Assembly (NCBI GenBank): GCA_014898415.1
Contig: RCTD01000004.1
Coordinates: 2,293,001 to 2,357,000, forward strand
From: Stromatinia cepivora
Lineage: Eukaryota; Ascomycota; Leotiomycetes; Helotiales; Sclerotiniaceae
Direction: 5' to 3'
DNA: 64,000 nucleotides
Part shown: piece by piece, positions 24,331 through 37,416 of the stretch
Layout of the letters: each line of letters opens with the position of its first letter
Numbering within the stretch: position 1 is the first letter of the stretch
Position numbers and translations under genes: made by a program
Notes under the pieces: model-generated
Told to the model about the DNA's origin: nothing
Database searches by the model: none
What the model saw: the letters and a program-made list of their open reading frames with translations, nothing else

Positions 24331-27300
24331 ATTGACAGCGGCTCGGTGAGAGATGGTGAAAGCATGTTGACAGAGAAACAGGCTTCTAGGGGTTGGTTTT
24401 ATATCTTGCATAGAGTTCGGGACATCGATTCTTGGTTTTTCCTTCCCTTCGATTCAATAGCCTAGCGGGAATAAAGATATATTCTTGCAATCTTTGATGG
24501 TGAACGTGAAAGTGATGATAAAGTTGTGGTACTATTTGGCGCATGTGACAATGATTGACCGCCTCGAACTAGCAGAGCATCTACAATCAAAGTAGTTACC
24601 CTGAATGGAAAGACTTTCTTTCTGCCACAGTAACGTCGTAGATCAGATATTGCACATCACTGAATCCTCATATTTCAAATCCACTCATATCCCTTCGATT
24701 TGAGGAAGGTTTCCGTTAGAGAACATAGAGTGCGGAAATACACTTCGATGTAAGATGAGATCTGTCATTCTCATGGTTGCCACACTAATCAACCTACCTT
24801 TCTTTGTTCGGAGACCACCTCGCAAATCTGAGCACTAGGAGATCCGGGGGTTGTTCGTCGAGTTGGGTCATGTCTCCTTTGCTCTACTGTAGGCTTCTTC
24901 CTCCTTGCCGAATTTTCTATTTCGTCGTTTATCATATTTGTAGTCTACCTTTGCCGTTTTTTGCGCTTGTATTCTTAACTAGAACACTCCACAGGTTGAT
25001 AAAAACTGCTCTAATACATTGAATTTACCTCAATTGACTCCTTGAACATCTTTCTCACAACAGGCGGCATCGACGTTCCGGATCGGATTCTTCCCGGCTT
25101 CATCGTATCGCTGTTTGGCCTTTTGAACACCACTCTTGTTACAATGATAATGCCTTCCCCGACCCTGTAGCGGCATAAGTGTTGCAAATCCACATAGTGG
25201 CTTTACATATATGCGGGTCCTATGGATTTGTAGCATTGGCCACTCAGTATCCTTTTACAGTCTCGCTCGCTGCACTCACAGACGGTTTGGGAAAGATTGG
25301 AATAAGAAAAGAACGGGAATCCTAATGGCGTTCAATGCAAATCTTTTGCATGTTTGACTGGGGATTCAATTCATGGTTGCTTGATACAGAAAGATAAGGA
25401 AAGATTTGAGGAGCAAGAATTTCGATTGCTTCCGAGCCATGCATATTCTAGAGAGCTGTTCCTTTAAATATTGCAACAATCAACAGGACAAAATGTAAAT
25501 TCAAAAGTTGAAACATAAAAGTAATTATCCACAACCAAAATATAAAGCAAAAGAATTAATGTTAGATGCAAATGCGGAGTTGTGGTAGAGTTGTGATTGT
25601 GGATGAAAATGAAGGGGGTGGGAAAAAAAGAGGGCTGAAGAGTCAAACTACAAAATCTTTTGGAAAGCTCCCCAAAAAAAAAAGGTACAAAACTTTCTCA
25701 ACTTTCTCAACCTTCCCAACCTTCCACGAGCGCAGTGCCCTTTCAGATATGCAACAAAACAATTCTGTGATCCTGTGCTCATCACATGGAAAGATGTTGA
25801 TTGGCAAAACTTTGGGGATGGAATCTGGATAAATCTCGGGCCGGGGCACGGGCCCTAGGGGTCAGTCAAAACATAAAGAAGGAAAGATGTTGGATGATGG
25901 TTGGATTGAATGGTGGGCTGATTTGTGAGTGATGTGTGAACTTATTTGTTGGAAGGAAAGGAAAAGCTTTGTGTTTGGGATTATGGAAATGGATAATGTT
26001 TTATCGGGACAAATACTCTTTGACAGTATTGAGTTTTATCAACGCATCGAGTCTATTGACGAGTCTATGGACCTTTAAAACAATCACCACCATGGTGATT
26101 TGGATTTAAAGAGCCTCCTATATTCTGTCCTACCTTTCAAACCGCAATGAAAACCTAGATGGGCTGCGCGAGTAGTCAGATATATCTCCAAAACAGTTAC
26201 TTTTGACTCACAGTCTTGTTTGAAGAATCCTGGTCTACTGCAACTCATGCTATTATTGACTAGTCTTACCAACAGTTGTTGCATGACGCTCGAAAGGGTC
26301 AGCGGGTGTACTCATATCAGATCTCTAATTGATTTTGCGACTAACTCGTCATCATTTTAACATGAACAGAAAATGATAAGTTCATACCCACTCCATGGTG
26401 CCTCGTTCAACCTCCGTCTATCCCAAGAGATAGGTGATTCATGTTAATTTTCTCCTAGCGACGACCCCTTTCAAATTCAAATACAGCGCTCGAGAACATC
26501 GTGAGTTTATCACCAACTTACAATGGCAAGAGCAACAGCTGAAGAACTTCCCTTCCTCGCCAATACCACTATCCCTTTCTCAACCGGACACATGGTGCCG
26601 TTGCATTTGGTCCTGCGCTGCTGCGTACTTTAAGCGCAAGACTTTACGCAGTTACACCCCTCTATCACTCCAATTTTTCCCTCGGATTAGAATCTCGCAA
26701 CCTTATCTCACGATGCCATGCCCTTCTCCTCCGTCGTAAGTTCGTCCATCAATGCGCAGGTATCATTTTATCGGTCGACGGTCGTTCTTTTCATTCTATT
26801 GTGGCCATCGATCGTTGTCCTTATCTCAATCTTCTCATCCCTAGTTTGGTAACGCCGTCTACAAACCCGCGTCCTTGTGCCTTTCCTTACATAATTCCAC
26901 ACCCATATTAACGATGATACAGCCAATACTCTACGCCATCTTCTGACTTTCGTCGAGAGTATGGATTTACGAACGTCAACTTGATAGGATCAGTTGAAGA
27001 TTAGTTAAGATCAAGCTATTACCTTGAATAATGACTTGGCCGCATTATCAGGCTGTCGATCTCTGAAGCGGTCTTATTTTATAGGACACAGGGGATGGAT
27101 ATACTTGTCAGTGATTTCAGGTTTATGATGCATGAGCCAGATTATGGAAAGGAGTCGGAGGAAAGATTGAAGCATCCAACCTGCGGCTTGCTAATGTGTG
27201 TGCCTTTTGTACTACCAAGATTGGAGGAGGGGGATTGGGTTTGTGGTAGTGGGAGGGTGCTTGGAGAATTGATAAAGTTGATTGCCTTCTTTGTGTTTGT

Positions 27301-28018
27301 GAAATTCTATGGATGTAGGTACCCTTGAAGAGTAAGCTGACAAAACTGAATACCCCTTTTCAGGAGACTAACCAGAGACCCAGACCCAAACTTACTATTC
27401 TCTAGACGCACACATGTCCACCTGGTGACTTAACACAATTGGTAATTCTGATAATGAGACAGACCTGTCATAGTGTAGTGATGCACAATCATATATAAAT
27501 ATGTTAAAGATCTGAAAGTAACCCTACACCTATCATGATAACAATCTGAGCTCTCTTCCAAATTTACCAAGTATTAGACAGTTTTTCAATAACCTCCTTC
27601 AATACTCATTGGGTATTTAAGATGTAGATAAATATGGATAAAAGTAGGTAGTTTCATAAAGAAAGATGTGGTGAGGTTCATCAATACATCGGAACCTCGG
27701 GATCTGTCTTGATTTGTCTTAGTACCCCCTCCTTCCACATTTTCCGCTAGCACCCGCTTGTATATGACAAATCACCTTCCTATACTTTCTTCTACTTCCA
27801 ATATTGACTTTCTATATAACAACATCCAATTCCTTATTATCAGACCATGATCTACAATTATTTTTTGAGATATGATTTTTCTTGATAAATGGTATTGATA
27901 ATTTTATAATCATTCCCACTTCACTTCTTCATACTCAATAGTGTTGCCTAAAGCTCTTAACCTCTCTTCATCAAGCTTTGTCGGATTGTACGGGAAATAC
28001 CAGCCAATACAAGCGAAA
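24331..28018. other. 3.7-kb region without a supported gene
   Basis: Composition is ordinary and only short open frames occur (60-101 codons), with no family motif. A 122-codon stop-free frame without ATG lies at 26543-26908 and is reported as an observation. The region may contain decayed coding DNA, but nothing here can be called. Confidence 0.5.
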
Positions 28019-31000
28019 ATGGCTCCTACTATTCTCATCAGTAATGATCCCCCTGAGACTAAGAAGTCTCTTGGAATGAGCTGTCTCTGGGTGAGATGAG
28101 TAACAATCCAATATTGGAATGTTCTGCTAATTTATATGTGACAGAAAATGGTGAAGAATGGTACAGCCACACAAAATGGTATTGTACCTGCAAAACAACA
28201 CAGTCACAATCAAGAAAATCTCATGTCTCAGCAATTCACTTCAGATTCGAGCTTTGCTGTATTATCACAACCCTTACAGGATACCTTTTCAGTCTCCAAG
28301 GACAAGTATCTCTCTGATATCAGCAAATACATCCCTGTAGGTTCCATTCGCATACACAAACAGGACTGTTTATTCTTAGAAGATGAAATTTCTTCCTGTC
28401 AGAGTTGGCATGCATTTCACCTTCCTGCTGATATCAACAATTTTCAGCACAATATTTTATACCTGCCGAACACTCTACAAGGTAAACTACTTCGTTCTGC
28501 TCCCCTTAATGTCTTTAATGGAATTCACAATGCTGGCTGGATCAGAATGGAGTTTAAGGCCAGGGATCATTGTAGTGGTCAAGTAAGGGTGTATATTCTA
28601 CCAGATGATATTGGAAATGCCGTGTTAGATCGGTAAGTATTTATCAATCCTTGCCTGGAATTTGATGCCATATTAACTAGTTTCCAGATCAACGAAGCGA
28701 CTACGCAAAGGTATGGAGGCTCTGTTAGATAAATTGGATGTTTCGCATGCTACTTGGCAGGGTAAATGGTCAGATGATGAACCTATTCAGCACATCGACC
28801 CTACGTTGAATGCTGACCAATCCACCGAAAATGTTTCTCTATTCGACATGTTCAATACCCTGCCGTCTCCGAAGCCCGACCCACAGATTGTCGTTGATGA
28901 GTATGTACAAGATGCGATGCGCTCGACTCTGGATGGCAGTGTAGCGGGGCTTCATCCTGATACCCAAATGCATCCGTACCAATGTCGAACGGCTGCCATG
29001 ATGCTGCAACGTGAATCTCAGCCAGCATATCTAATTGATCCACGTCTTCGAGAGGTCAAAGACCAGGCCGGGAACAACTTTTATTGCGATTTGAGTGCTA
29101 ACGTTTGCTTGAGAGAGCCACGTTTTTATGAAGCGCCAAGAGGTGGAATATGCGCCGAAAATATGGGCTTGGGCAAAACCCTAATCTGCTTAGCTCTGAT
29201 TCTAGCAACAAAGGATTTGAGATCCCAAATACCAGTTGAACATTCCGTTGGTTCAATTCCAGTGCGATCCACTACAGGATCTCTTCTTGATATGTCCGCT
29301 TCGACTATTGGTAGACTCGGAATTCCATGGGAGATAGTTCTTCGGAAGATGGAGTCAGAACAAGGACTTGGGTTTAGCCGAATGCGTGACGCCCTAAATA
29401 GGGGCATTGGCTACTATTGGTATACGCCTGAGACACCTCGTCGCGACACACGCAATCCAAAAAGCACTACCCCTCGGAAAATCTGGCTCACCAAGGCTAC
29501 TATAGTAGTTGTTCCCGCTAATTTGGTGCAGCAATGGATACAAGAAATAGAAAAACATACCATTGGCCTGAAATGCTTGGTCATGGATGACATGAAAGTC
29601 TCACTACCAGCCGCATATTTGTTGATAAGCTACGACATCATTTTATTCAGTAAGAAGAGATTTGAGAAAGAGGCCACAGAAGAAGTCTTGCCCGCTCAGG
29701 AACGCACAATCAATTGCGAGCGCTGCTTTGGAACCCCTGGAGCGGACAATTGCCCTTGCAAATTCCAGTCAGATTTGGGACAATCCGAAGAAACCTTATA
29801 TCGTTCTCCACTTAGAGATCTTCATTTCAAACGTCTTATTAGCGATGAAGGTCATAGTTTTGGGAATGCGACAAAAAACTCAAAGTCAGACGCGATAATT
29901 ATGATTGACTTCCTGCACCTCGATGCGCGTTGGATCATTTCAGGAACCCCTACAAATGGTCTTCACGGTGGGGACATCAAAATCTCGGAAACTAATGATC
30001 TCACAACTCACTCTATTAAAGTCAAAGATCAGGAGGTTGCCATGACTTCTTTGGAGAAGAGCTACACTAACCAACAAAAGTTACTTATCGAGCAAGAAAC
30101 CAAAGACCTTGAGAAGCTTGGAAATATTTTGACCTCATATCTGAAGGCTCGACCATGGGCAAACAAGATTTCAGAGGGTGACCAGGCAGCCTGGGCAGAT
30201 TTGGTCATCAAACCACGATATAATCACCAGATTCACGGCGATTCACAAATCCTCCAGTCCACAATGGAAAGTATGATCATCCGCCATACAGCGAAAGATA
30301 TCAATGAACAGCTTTCCCTTCCTTCGTTACACAAGAAGATCGTTTACCTCGAGGGGTGTTTGCAGGATAAGTTGTCGTTAAACATCTTTTCGATGATGAT
30401 TGTTATAAATGCTGTCACCTCAGAAAGAGACGGTGTGGACTATTTTTTCCATCCGAAATCAAGACGAGCACTTCAGACCTTAGTCTCAAATTTGCGACAG
30501 GCCTCCTTCACTTGGTCAGGTCATACCACAGTAATGATAGAGAAGTCGTTAGATACGGCGAAGGAGTTTCTTAGAAAGAACAACATCGTCCCTGAAGACA
30601 GAGCGCTTCTAGAGGAAGCAATTCACGTTGGGGAGTTCGCTCTTACAAATGACATATTTACAGCTACTAGTCGACTACATGAAATGGCCATGTATATACA
30701 GAATAGTTTGCAGCAAGAGATCAGAATTGCATGGGCACTTGACCATCATGATGGGATTCCGACCTTAATGGGCGCTACCCTGGTGCTTGGCGCGAAAGAC
30801 GTGCTCAATAATGGGCTCAATACAACTTATCATGGCGAAAGTATTTGGAAAAGGCAGATGATTATTTATGGAGAGCAGATGATGGGCGAAATTGAGTCGG
30901 GAGGTCATTTGGATCCTGTCCAATTTAAAAAGGCACGAACAAACAATAAGGAGCACATTCCGAACGCAGGACCCCTCGGTTTAGTTAATAACGAGAATTG

Positions 31001-31946
31001 GAAAGGCTCTACTATCATATCCACCGCCTCATCCAAGCTTTCATATCTCATGGATCAGATTTCTCTTCATCGTAACCGCGAAAAGATCATCGTATTTTAC
31101 GAAGCTGAGAACGTGGGTTATTACATCTCGCAAGCACTCAAATGCATGAACGTCGAACATTTGGTGTATACTAAAAGGGATTCAACATCTGAGCGTTCAA
31201 AATGTGTCGTAAAGTTCAACTCTCTCGCCAATTTTCGTGTTATGCTCATGGATGTTAATCAAGCAGCCTTTGGTTTGGATATGAGTGCAGCATCAAGAGT
31301 ATACTTTGTAAACCCTGTCTTTTCACCGCAAATTGAGGCACAAGCTATCAAGAGGGCTCACCGCATTGGGCAACTTCGCCCTGTGTATGTTGAGACCTTG
31401 GTTCTCAAAGGAAGCATCGAGGAGGTCATTTTAACAAGACGAGGAACAATGAGTGACCAAGAGCACATGAACTTGAAGAATATCCTAGATGATCAAACAT
31501 TGTACGACTGGATTAGAAACGTTCGATTTTATCCTATTCCAAGTGGGATAGTGCCAGGCCCTCAGCAACTTTCTCATCTTGCTCACCCGCAGCTGGCTTT
31601 CGCGAAGCCTGAACTCGAGCCAGATGATATGCAATATGACTTACTTACGCAAAGAGAATTGAAGGCTGGCAACTTTGCAAGAGCTAGAAGCATATTTGCG
31701 AGGCCCTTACCTTCAATAGCTGCATCTGCTGTTGTTAATGCGGAACTCGGGCTTCAAATAAAAGCATTAGGAATTGAACTTCAATATCTCATTCTTCATT
31801 ACTATAGGGAAGGGCTTCGCGGGCGGATGTATTATCAGGAGATAGGGTTAGGAAAGTCGATTAATGGGTTGAGGTTACAGCATCGAAATATGTTTACAGA
31901 AGGTAATAGCTTTACCAGTGGTGAGTCTAATGATTTCGGTCGCTGA
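28019..31946 (+). CDS. SNF2-family helicase/ATPase
   Basis: Proposed exons are 28019-28090, 28145-28632 and 28688-31946 (1,272 residues). The introns begin GTGAGA and GTAAGT and end ACAG and CCAG; the first has a GCTAAT branch site. If the first exon is wrong, ATG 28148 gives 1,247 residues. SNF2 ATPase motifs appear in order: MHPYQCRTAAMML, Walker A GLGKT (about 347-351), TIVVVPANLVQQW, Walker B DEGH (about 573-576), SGTPTNG (about 605), then the C-terminal lobe with KIIVFYEAENVGYY, AAFGLDMSAASRVYF and KRAHRIGQ (about 1075). Such enzymes use ATP to move along DNA and remodel chromatin or DNA-protein complexes in the nucleus. A Cys cluster CERC..NCPC (about 530-544) sits between motif Ia and Walker B, as in Rad5/Rad16-like branches, but no full RING finger is visible. 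The exact subfamily is unclear. Confidence 0.88.
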
Positions 31947-33185
31947 ATAGACGCCCGGATTGAATATATTTCGAGGACAAGCGCCAGATTTGCAAATACA
32001 GATCATTTCAAGGACAACTTGACTATAAATTATGCACCTCCCAGGGTATTGGACATGGATACCAGTGTCCAGTCCAGTGGGGAAGGTGGAGAAGACTAAC
32101 TAATTGCGCGGCATGAAGATGAATGTCACGTGCGTTGCCATCAAGAAGTAACTCGCGAAACTCAATTAAGAGGGGTATTTGAAGACGAACAGGAGAATGA
32201 GGTGGCGACCGAAGAGGGGGCGGAGAAAGTGGTTTTTGACAAGGCATATGAATCTCGGGCTAGGGGTTTCGCGGCGTATGAGGCTGAGGCTGGGAATCTG
32301 CATGATGCGTGACCGGCACATTGGGGGATTTGTGCATATTGTATGGTGGCGTTGGTATGATGCGTGGGTTTTCCGGATGTTTATGATGTGATGAGAAATG
32401 GTTAATTTACCGGTCAATGGAATTTCAGGCGATGAATATGAGATTTACACCGCTGCAGTAGAGCGTTTGAACATGTTATGGATATGATATGATACGTATG
32501 TCATGACATAATATAATTATATTAATGAAAGTTCAATTGAATAAATAGAAATTGAATTCAAGTTTCTACGTGATAGGGTGATCAAGTAATTATTTGAAGT
32601 TAGGTTGGGGCTAAATCGAAGCCAAATCATGAGTGTGGGTAAGCTCGGTTGATTGTAGGGAGAGGGTGTTAGATGGGGAGTGGGGAATAATTTTGCGAGA
32701 ATGTTGGATTTGCGATAAAATTATATTTTTTGGGTGTGGAAGAGGGGTGGTTTGTTGGGAGGGGTAGTTTTGGGAGAGGTTTCTGAGGGGGTGATGGGAT
32801 TGATGGAATTGAGATTTCCTGATTGGGTGGTGTATAATGGTGGGGGGTATGGGGGATGATGTTTTTGGAGGGAGGAGACAGGGAGAGGAAAAGAATAGGG
32901 CAATAGGGTGAGGATTGATAATACGTATGTTGTGCATCTATGGAGTAGAAGACGTTAGGATTACTTCTATATATAATATGTGATATCGTTTATTTATAAG
33001 ATTTATATATGTAATATCTTAATACATGTCTATCATACACTACTCCCATTCTAAACCATTTCCTTTCCCCTCTTTTTTATCCCCCACTGTTCACATCTCC
33101 CATCTTCCCCTCCCCTCCTCCCCTCACCCCTTCCCACCTCTTCCTTCCTCTCCCTCCTCTCCCCCCTCTCCTCTACTCCGTCACA
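31947..33185. other. Intergenic region with strand-biased low-complexity DNA
   Basis: There is no supported gene. 32640-32900 is G-rich on the plus strand, and 33059-33180 is an almost pure C/T tract lying immediately 3' of the NDH-2 gene. The intergenic region receives the 3' ends of two convergent genes (SNF2 from the left, NDH-2 from the right). Confidence 0.55.
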
Positions 33186-34868
33186 CTACCGCCTAGCAAC
33201 CTCCCTCCCATCAACCCAATTAGCAACCCAATTCACAACCACCATAGCCCTTCTCCTCCACCCCCTCGTCCACGCAATACTCCCACTTCTCCATGCCAAC
33301 CATGCAGATGCACCCGTCCAATCGGTTTTTCCTTGTATTACGCCGTCGCCGCGGCCGATGTAGGCTATTAGGTCTTTTTGCGTGTAGTGGAAGGGTGGGG
33401 TGAGGGGTTGTGTGTTGTTGGATGGATTTTTTAGACTTGCAACGTTGGCTTCGCTCGCTTCGTTCGCTGAGTGACAGGTAGGGGCGGAATCGAGAAGATG
33501 CCGCGTGAGCCATTTTGCTTTCTGCACGGCAACTTCTGCAGTAGTGGGTAATTCATTATTCAAGATATCCGCCGCGTCACCCAATGCATATACATTTTCA
33601 ATAATATCCGCACCCTTCCCCTCCGCACCATCAGAATCCTGATCGAGAACCCTCAACCATTTATCCGTGAGAATTCTCTGTAATCCCTCACTTTTCCTAC
33701 ACTTTAAACTCTCGACCAATTTTCCGGCCGTATTCCCAACTGCCCAAACGACTACCCCAAACGGAACTTCTCCTTCTTCTTTGATTACCATACTTTGTCT
33801 TTTTATTTCCTCGATATGTTTTCCCGTCTTAACATTAACACATCCCCTATTTTCAAATTTTTCCATCGCGTATTCACTGAGTTTCTCTCCAAATTGTCCG
33901 AGTAATCTATCCGCAACATCGTAGATACTAATCGTACACAAATCTTTTAATCGTGGATACACAGCTCCCAGATGTTCCTGAATCAACTCGTCGATTTTAG
34001 CCGCTAACTCAATACCCGTTGGTCCTCCTCCCACGATTGCAAAATGTAACATATTCCTCTTTTCCTGCTCAGAAATCGTAGGTAATGATGCCCGTTCCAA
34101 ACAATCTAATATTCCCTCCCTTAATCTCCGCGCATCGGGTACGGTTTTCATAAATAATGCATGTTCTTTTACCCCCGGCGTGCCAAAAGTATTTGTTTCA
34201 CACCCAGGAGCGAGAATCAATTTATCGTACTTCACATTGAATTCTGCTTCATCGTTTTCGATGTCTTTGTAGGTGAGCGAATCCATCGATTCCCCGCTAA
34301 CACCACTTCTCCCAATACAAGCTTTACATTTGATAATTTGATTATCAAAATCAACAGATGTGACGAGTGCTTGATATTTTTCGAATTTGGAATCGCGACG
34401 TCGAACGGGTTCTTCTGCAATGCGAAAATCGAAAATGGAGCAAGCGGCTGAGGCGAGGAGAGGTGTGAGGGCCATGGTTCGAGAGGGAGAAATGGCAATT
34501 ATGTTGTAGGGAGAGGTGGAGGAGGTGGTGGCTGATAGTTCTTGGGTGAGGGTCCAGCCGGCCCAGCCAGTGCCAATGATTGCTATGGTTGGTTTTTCGG
34601 GGTGCGATTGTGCGTGGGGTGAGGAGTCTTCGTTTGGGGAGGTAGAGGGAGGACGGGATATTGAGCATTTGGGGCAGCTCTGACTTCGTATTGTTGGGGA
34701 CATGGTGAAATGGGACTCTTGATTGATCGTGGCGGGATTGAGGAAGGGTTTAGGGGGACTTTTTGGGACGAATCTGATTGAACTTCTTCTGGAACTTGAA
34801 ACAATGCAAGTGGAAAGATCTCGAGTACTAACTCTTGAAGCTCCATCCAAAAAACGACTTTTATACAT
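33186..34868 (-). CDS. Alternative (type II) NADH dehydrogenase, mitochondrial
   Basis: A single 560-residue frame starting at ATG. The first 50 or so residues are Ser/Arg-rich with few acids, a likely mitochondrial presequence. The FAD-binding Rossmann motif IIGTGWAG is at about 97-104, followed by LILAPGCETNTFGTPGV. The NADH-binding motif AIVGGGPTGIELA is at about 277-289, VVVWAVG follows, and the second FAD motif YALGDAAD is at about 427-434. This is the architecture of the pyridine-nucleotide disulfide oxidoreductase family members NDE/NDI. They pass electrons from NADH to ubiquinone without pumping protons, at the inner mitochondrial membrane. Length fits the family (about 500-600). Whether it faces the matrix or the intermembrane space cannot be told; no EF-hand insertion is seen. 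The related AIF/FSP1-like oxidoreductases are the main alternative. Confidence 0.82.
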   Translation of the reverse strand: MYKSRFLDGASRVSTRDLSTCIVSSSRRSSIRFVPKSPPKPFLNPATINQESHFTMSPTIRSQSCPKCSISRPPSTSPNEDSSPHAQSHPEKPTIAIIGTGWAGWTLTQELSATTSSTSPYNIIAISPSRTMALTPLLASAACSIFDFRIAEEPVRRRDSKFEKYQALVTSVDFDNQIIKCKACIGRSGVSGESMDSLTYKDIENDEAEFNVKYDKLILAPGCETNTFGTPGVKEHALFMKTVPDARRLREGILDCLERASLPTISEQEKRNMLHFAIVGGGPTGIELAAKIDELIQEHLGAVYPRLKDLCTISIYDVADRLLGQFGEKLSEYAMEKFENRGCVNVKTGKHIEEIKRQSMVIKEEGEVPFGVVVWAVGNTAGKLVESLKCRKSEGLQRILTDKWLRVLDQDSDGAEGKGADIIENVYALGDAADILNNELPTTAEVAVQKAKWLTRHLLDSAPTCHSANEASEANVASLKNPSNNTQPLTPPFHYTQKDLIAYIGRGDGVIQGKTDWTGASAWLAWRSGSIAWTRGWRRRAMVVVNWVANWVDGREVARR

Positions 34869-36203
34869 GCCAAAAGATAAATTATATAATGTAAAGGAAA
34901 CAAGGAAAGTAAATACTTGTCAATAAAATGGATACCCTTTGGGAACTTCACTGCATGGTTCCTGACTTAACTTTTGGCGTTGGTAATAGCCTGGTATGCG
35001 GTAGTCCGATGTACTGACGGCATGGACATCTCTTAGTGTATGTGGGATCTGGTGGAGGTCTAGATCAGATGAAACAAATTGCAAGATTCCACGGGATTCT
35101 GATCTTGATTTGCAAAAGTGTTGACAGCGTGTATCAACGTATCAATGTTTTCTGTCATTATGTAGAACTTGTCAGGAGTGATGTTGTGGAGAAAAAATTG
35201 TTGATGTTAATGTCAATCTGAAGATTCCGAGATATAAATTCCAAATATCGGTATTCGGAATCATGAGTGGAGGTCGAAGCCAAATTAAGATCATGTGACC
35301 TCGCCTCCTTTCAAGCTAATTCTCTAGCTCTCTAAATTAGCTCTATTTAGCTCTAAAGATGCATGGTTTTGTTGCATATCTAGGGAAAGACTAAAAGTAT
35401 AGAAGCTTTTCTCTTCCCACTTCCTGTTTTCTTCATAATTTCCCAATGACTTGTACTTTTGTTCATCTCAGCACGTGATAATTTGCCGAACTTTTGTATG
35501 GAGCGTGGTAGTCAATCGCGTGATTTTGCCTATAATATTGGCTTGTTGCATATCTAATTGAAACTGAACTTGGGAAAATGCAAGATCCCTAGTAAGCTAA
35601 TAATTCCCTCTAATTTAGCTTCAAATGAATATTATTATGTTGCATGTCTAATCTGGTTGGTGTCGTATATATAACCACCCACCCATCTACCCCTCCTCGT
35701 TATGAGTTGTCTTCTATTCCTCTTAACACTTGTATCCCATCAAATTCTTTGAACAACTGCTGCTGCTTTTGAGCAAAAGAACAGTACTCCTATGCATTAG
35801 TATTCTTTTGAGTAAAGAGTTTCAGGCTATGGAAGCTACTGTGTTCATTTAATCACCCCCGAAAAAGTTGAAGGCGCATCATGAATATTGTATGGAAATA
35901 TGATGGTAAAAGGGAAGGGTAGAGAATTGCTCTGGTTGGAATCAAAAGAGTGAAATGTTTCGGGTACTTGCGGGTACTTTTTGGAGGTTAGGAGAATGAC
36001 TTGATGTTAGAGAAGATCTCACCAGAAAGAGAGGGCCATTACAGATTTTTTGTAAAATTCATTGAGTTACTAATTGATACTGCTAATATATTCCAGATCG
36101 CAAGCGATCTCGGCAACATTTATCTCCATGCATCGGCGCCTAAAGCCATCATGCTCCCTCGGATTTCTCCAAAACTCATCGCTATGAATCTGTGCCAATC
36201 AGT
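34869..36203. other. Intergenic region, nothing recognised
   Basis: Short open frames only (61-68 codons). The right end of the NDH-2 gene points into it, so its first few hundred bases hold that promoter. A related short phrase (TTGCATATCTA or TTGCATGTCTAAT) recurs near 35374, 35546 and 35640. Confidence 0.5.
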
Positions 36204-37416
36204 CTAGATGTCATCTTTCCCAGTATAACTCCAAGGAACGCCGTCAAAAATCTGCGCCAGTCCTTTGTACTTATCCACCATTGTCCCATCAGCATGAGCG
36301 GGCAGCCAAGCATCTATGTCCGTAATATGAAGTTTCGGCATAGAAATCCTCCCTGGCTCATTACTAAGATCGGGCTCAAAACAGCACAATAATCCAGGAA
36401 TTGATGTCCTCGTCTTCAAAAACTCCAAGGCATCTTCATCCACCTCACCATTTATATATCTCTTCCAGTCGCGCAACATACGTTTCGTATCTGACCGATA
36501 GATGAAGGAGATAGTATTCTCCGTATGATTACGAACTCTATCATTGTACCGTAGTGGATCTCTTAGTGTGAAATCCTGGTATGGAAACTCGCTATCGAGA
36601 TCAATGATTCTTAGCTCAATCTCAACATCATATAAGCCCATCCAGTTTCTGCTCTCTGCTATAATGATGTGTATCTTTTCCAGAGTTGGACAGAGTGTCC
36701 TGATGAGTTGAAATAGATGTACTTGAATGCTCGCAACTTTTGATTCGCCAATGAAGCGTACTCCTATGCTTCTACTCCAGCTGCCAGGATCGATCTCGGT
36801 TAGAGCAAGGCGTGTCATGCTATTCATGGTGATATAGCCTCCGTAGCGGTAAAGGGATATAAGTGGTGAACTTTCCAACATAAGAGTATCTTTTTCGGGT
36901 CTCATGCAGATGGAGGAAGAGGTATTGCCCGTCGAAAAACGATACTTTAGGAAGTGGTGAAAAAACCTTGTAACCCGGATTTTTGACCTCACCAAATAAT
37001 GCATGTGGCATATTAGTATTGAGGGGTCTTAGTTCAACCTTCCTAAAGTGCCGAAATACTTCATTCTGAGAAATTGTGCCTGCTTGGAGTAATGGCAGCA
37101 TGGTGGGGTTTGCAGGGAGGTTGTATGAGAGTTCCACATCAATTCTTGCCTCGTCGTGATTTTGTTCTTCCCTAATCTCGAATTTGAATTGGATTATTTG
37201 AGGGTTTGGAAAACTTTGCTTGAATATCATGCATTGAATTTCTGCCGGAAAGAGCTTGAATTTTTCGAATGCCCCATTGCGTGAATCTCGATCAGAATCT
37301 TGATCATGTTGATATCTTTCTTCCCAGTTCTGCTTGGGAGGACCATGTTTACACATGATGAGATGTAAAATAACGGGGTCGTATGATCTGGGCGCATGCA
37401 CATTGAGATGCGACAA
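36204..37416 (-). pseudogene. 2EXR-family gene with a frameshift
   Basis: Two overlapping minus-strand frames make one family member. The first (to 36820) carries KFKLFPAEIQCMIFKQSF, the 2EXR signature, and TISQNEVFRHFRKVEL. The second (37004-36204) carries CMRPEKDTLMLESS, LISLYRYGGYITMNSMTRLAL, CPTLEKIHIII and the tail HADGTMVDKYKGLAQIFDG. The switch falls at about 36900-36910, just before MRP: one extra base would explain it. A small intron (GTATCG to GAG) could be drawn, but it would delete the conserved MRP block. The left-hand frame opens with a TTG at 37414-37416, so the true ATG is uncertain (an internal ATG lies at 37353-37355). The tail is ten residues longer than in its relatives. 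Function unknown, as for the family. Confidence 0.65.

Noticed and set aside
34161..34951. Several frames overlapping the NDH-2 gene
   Set aside because: They are shadows of the long frame with its clear FAD and NADH motifs.
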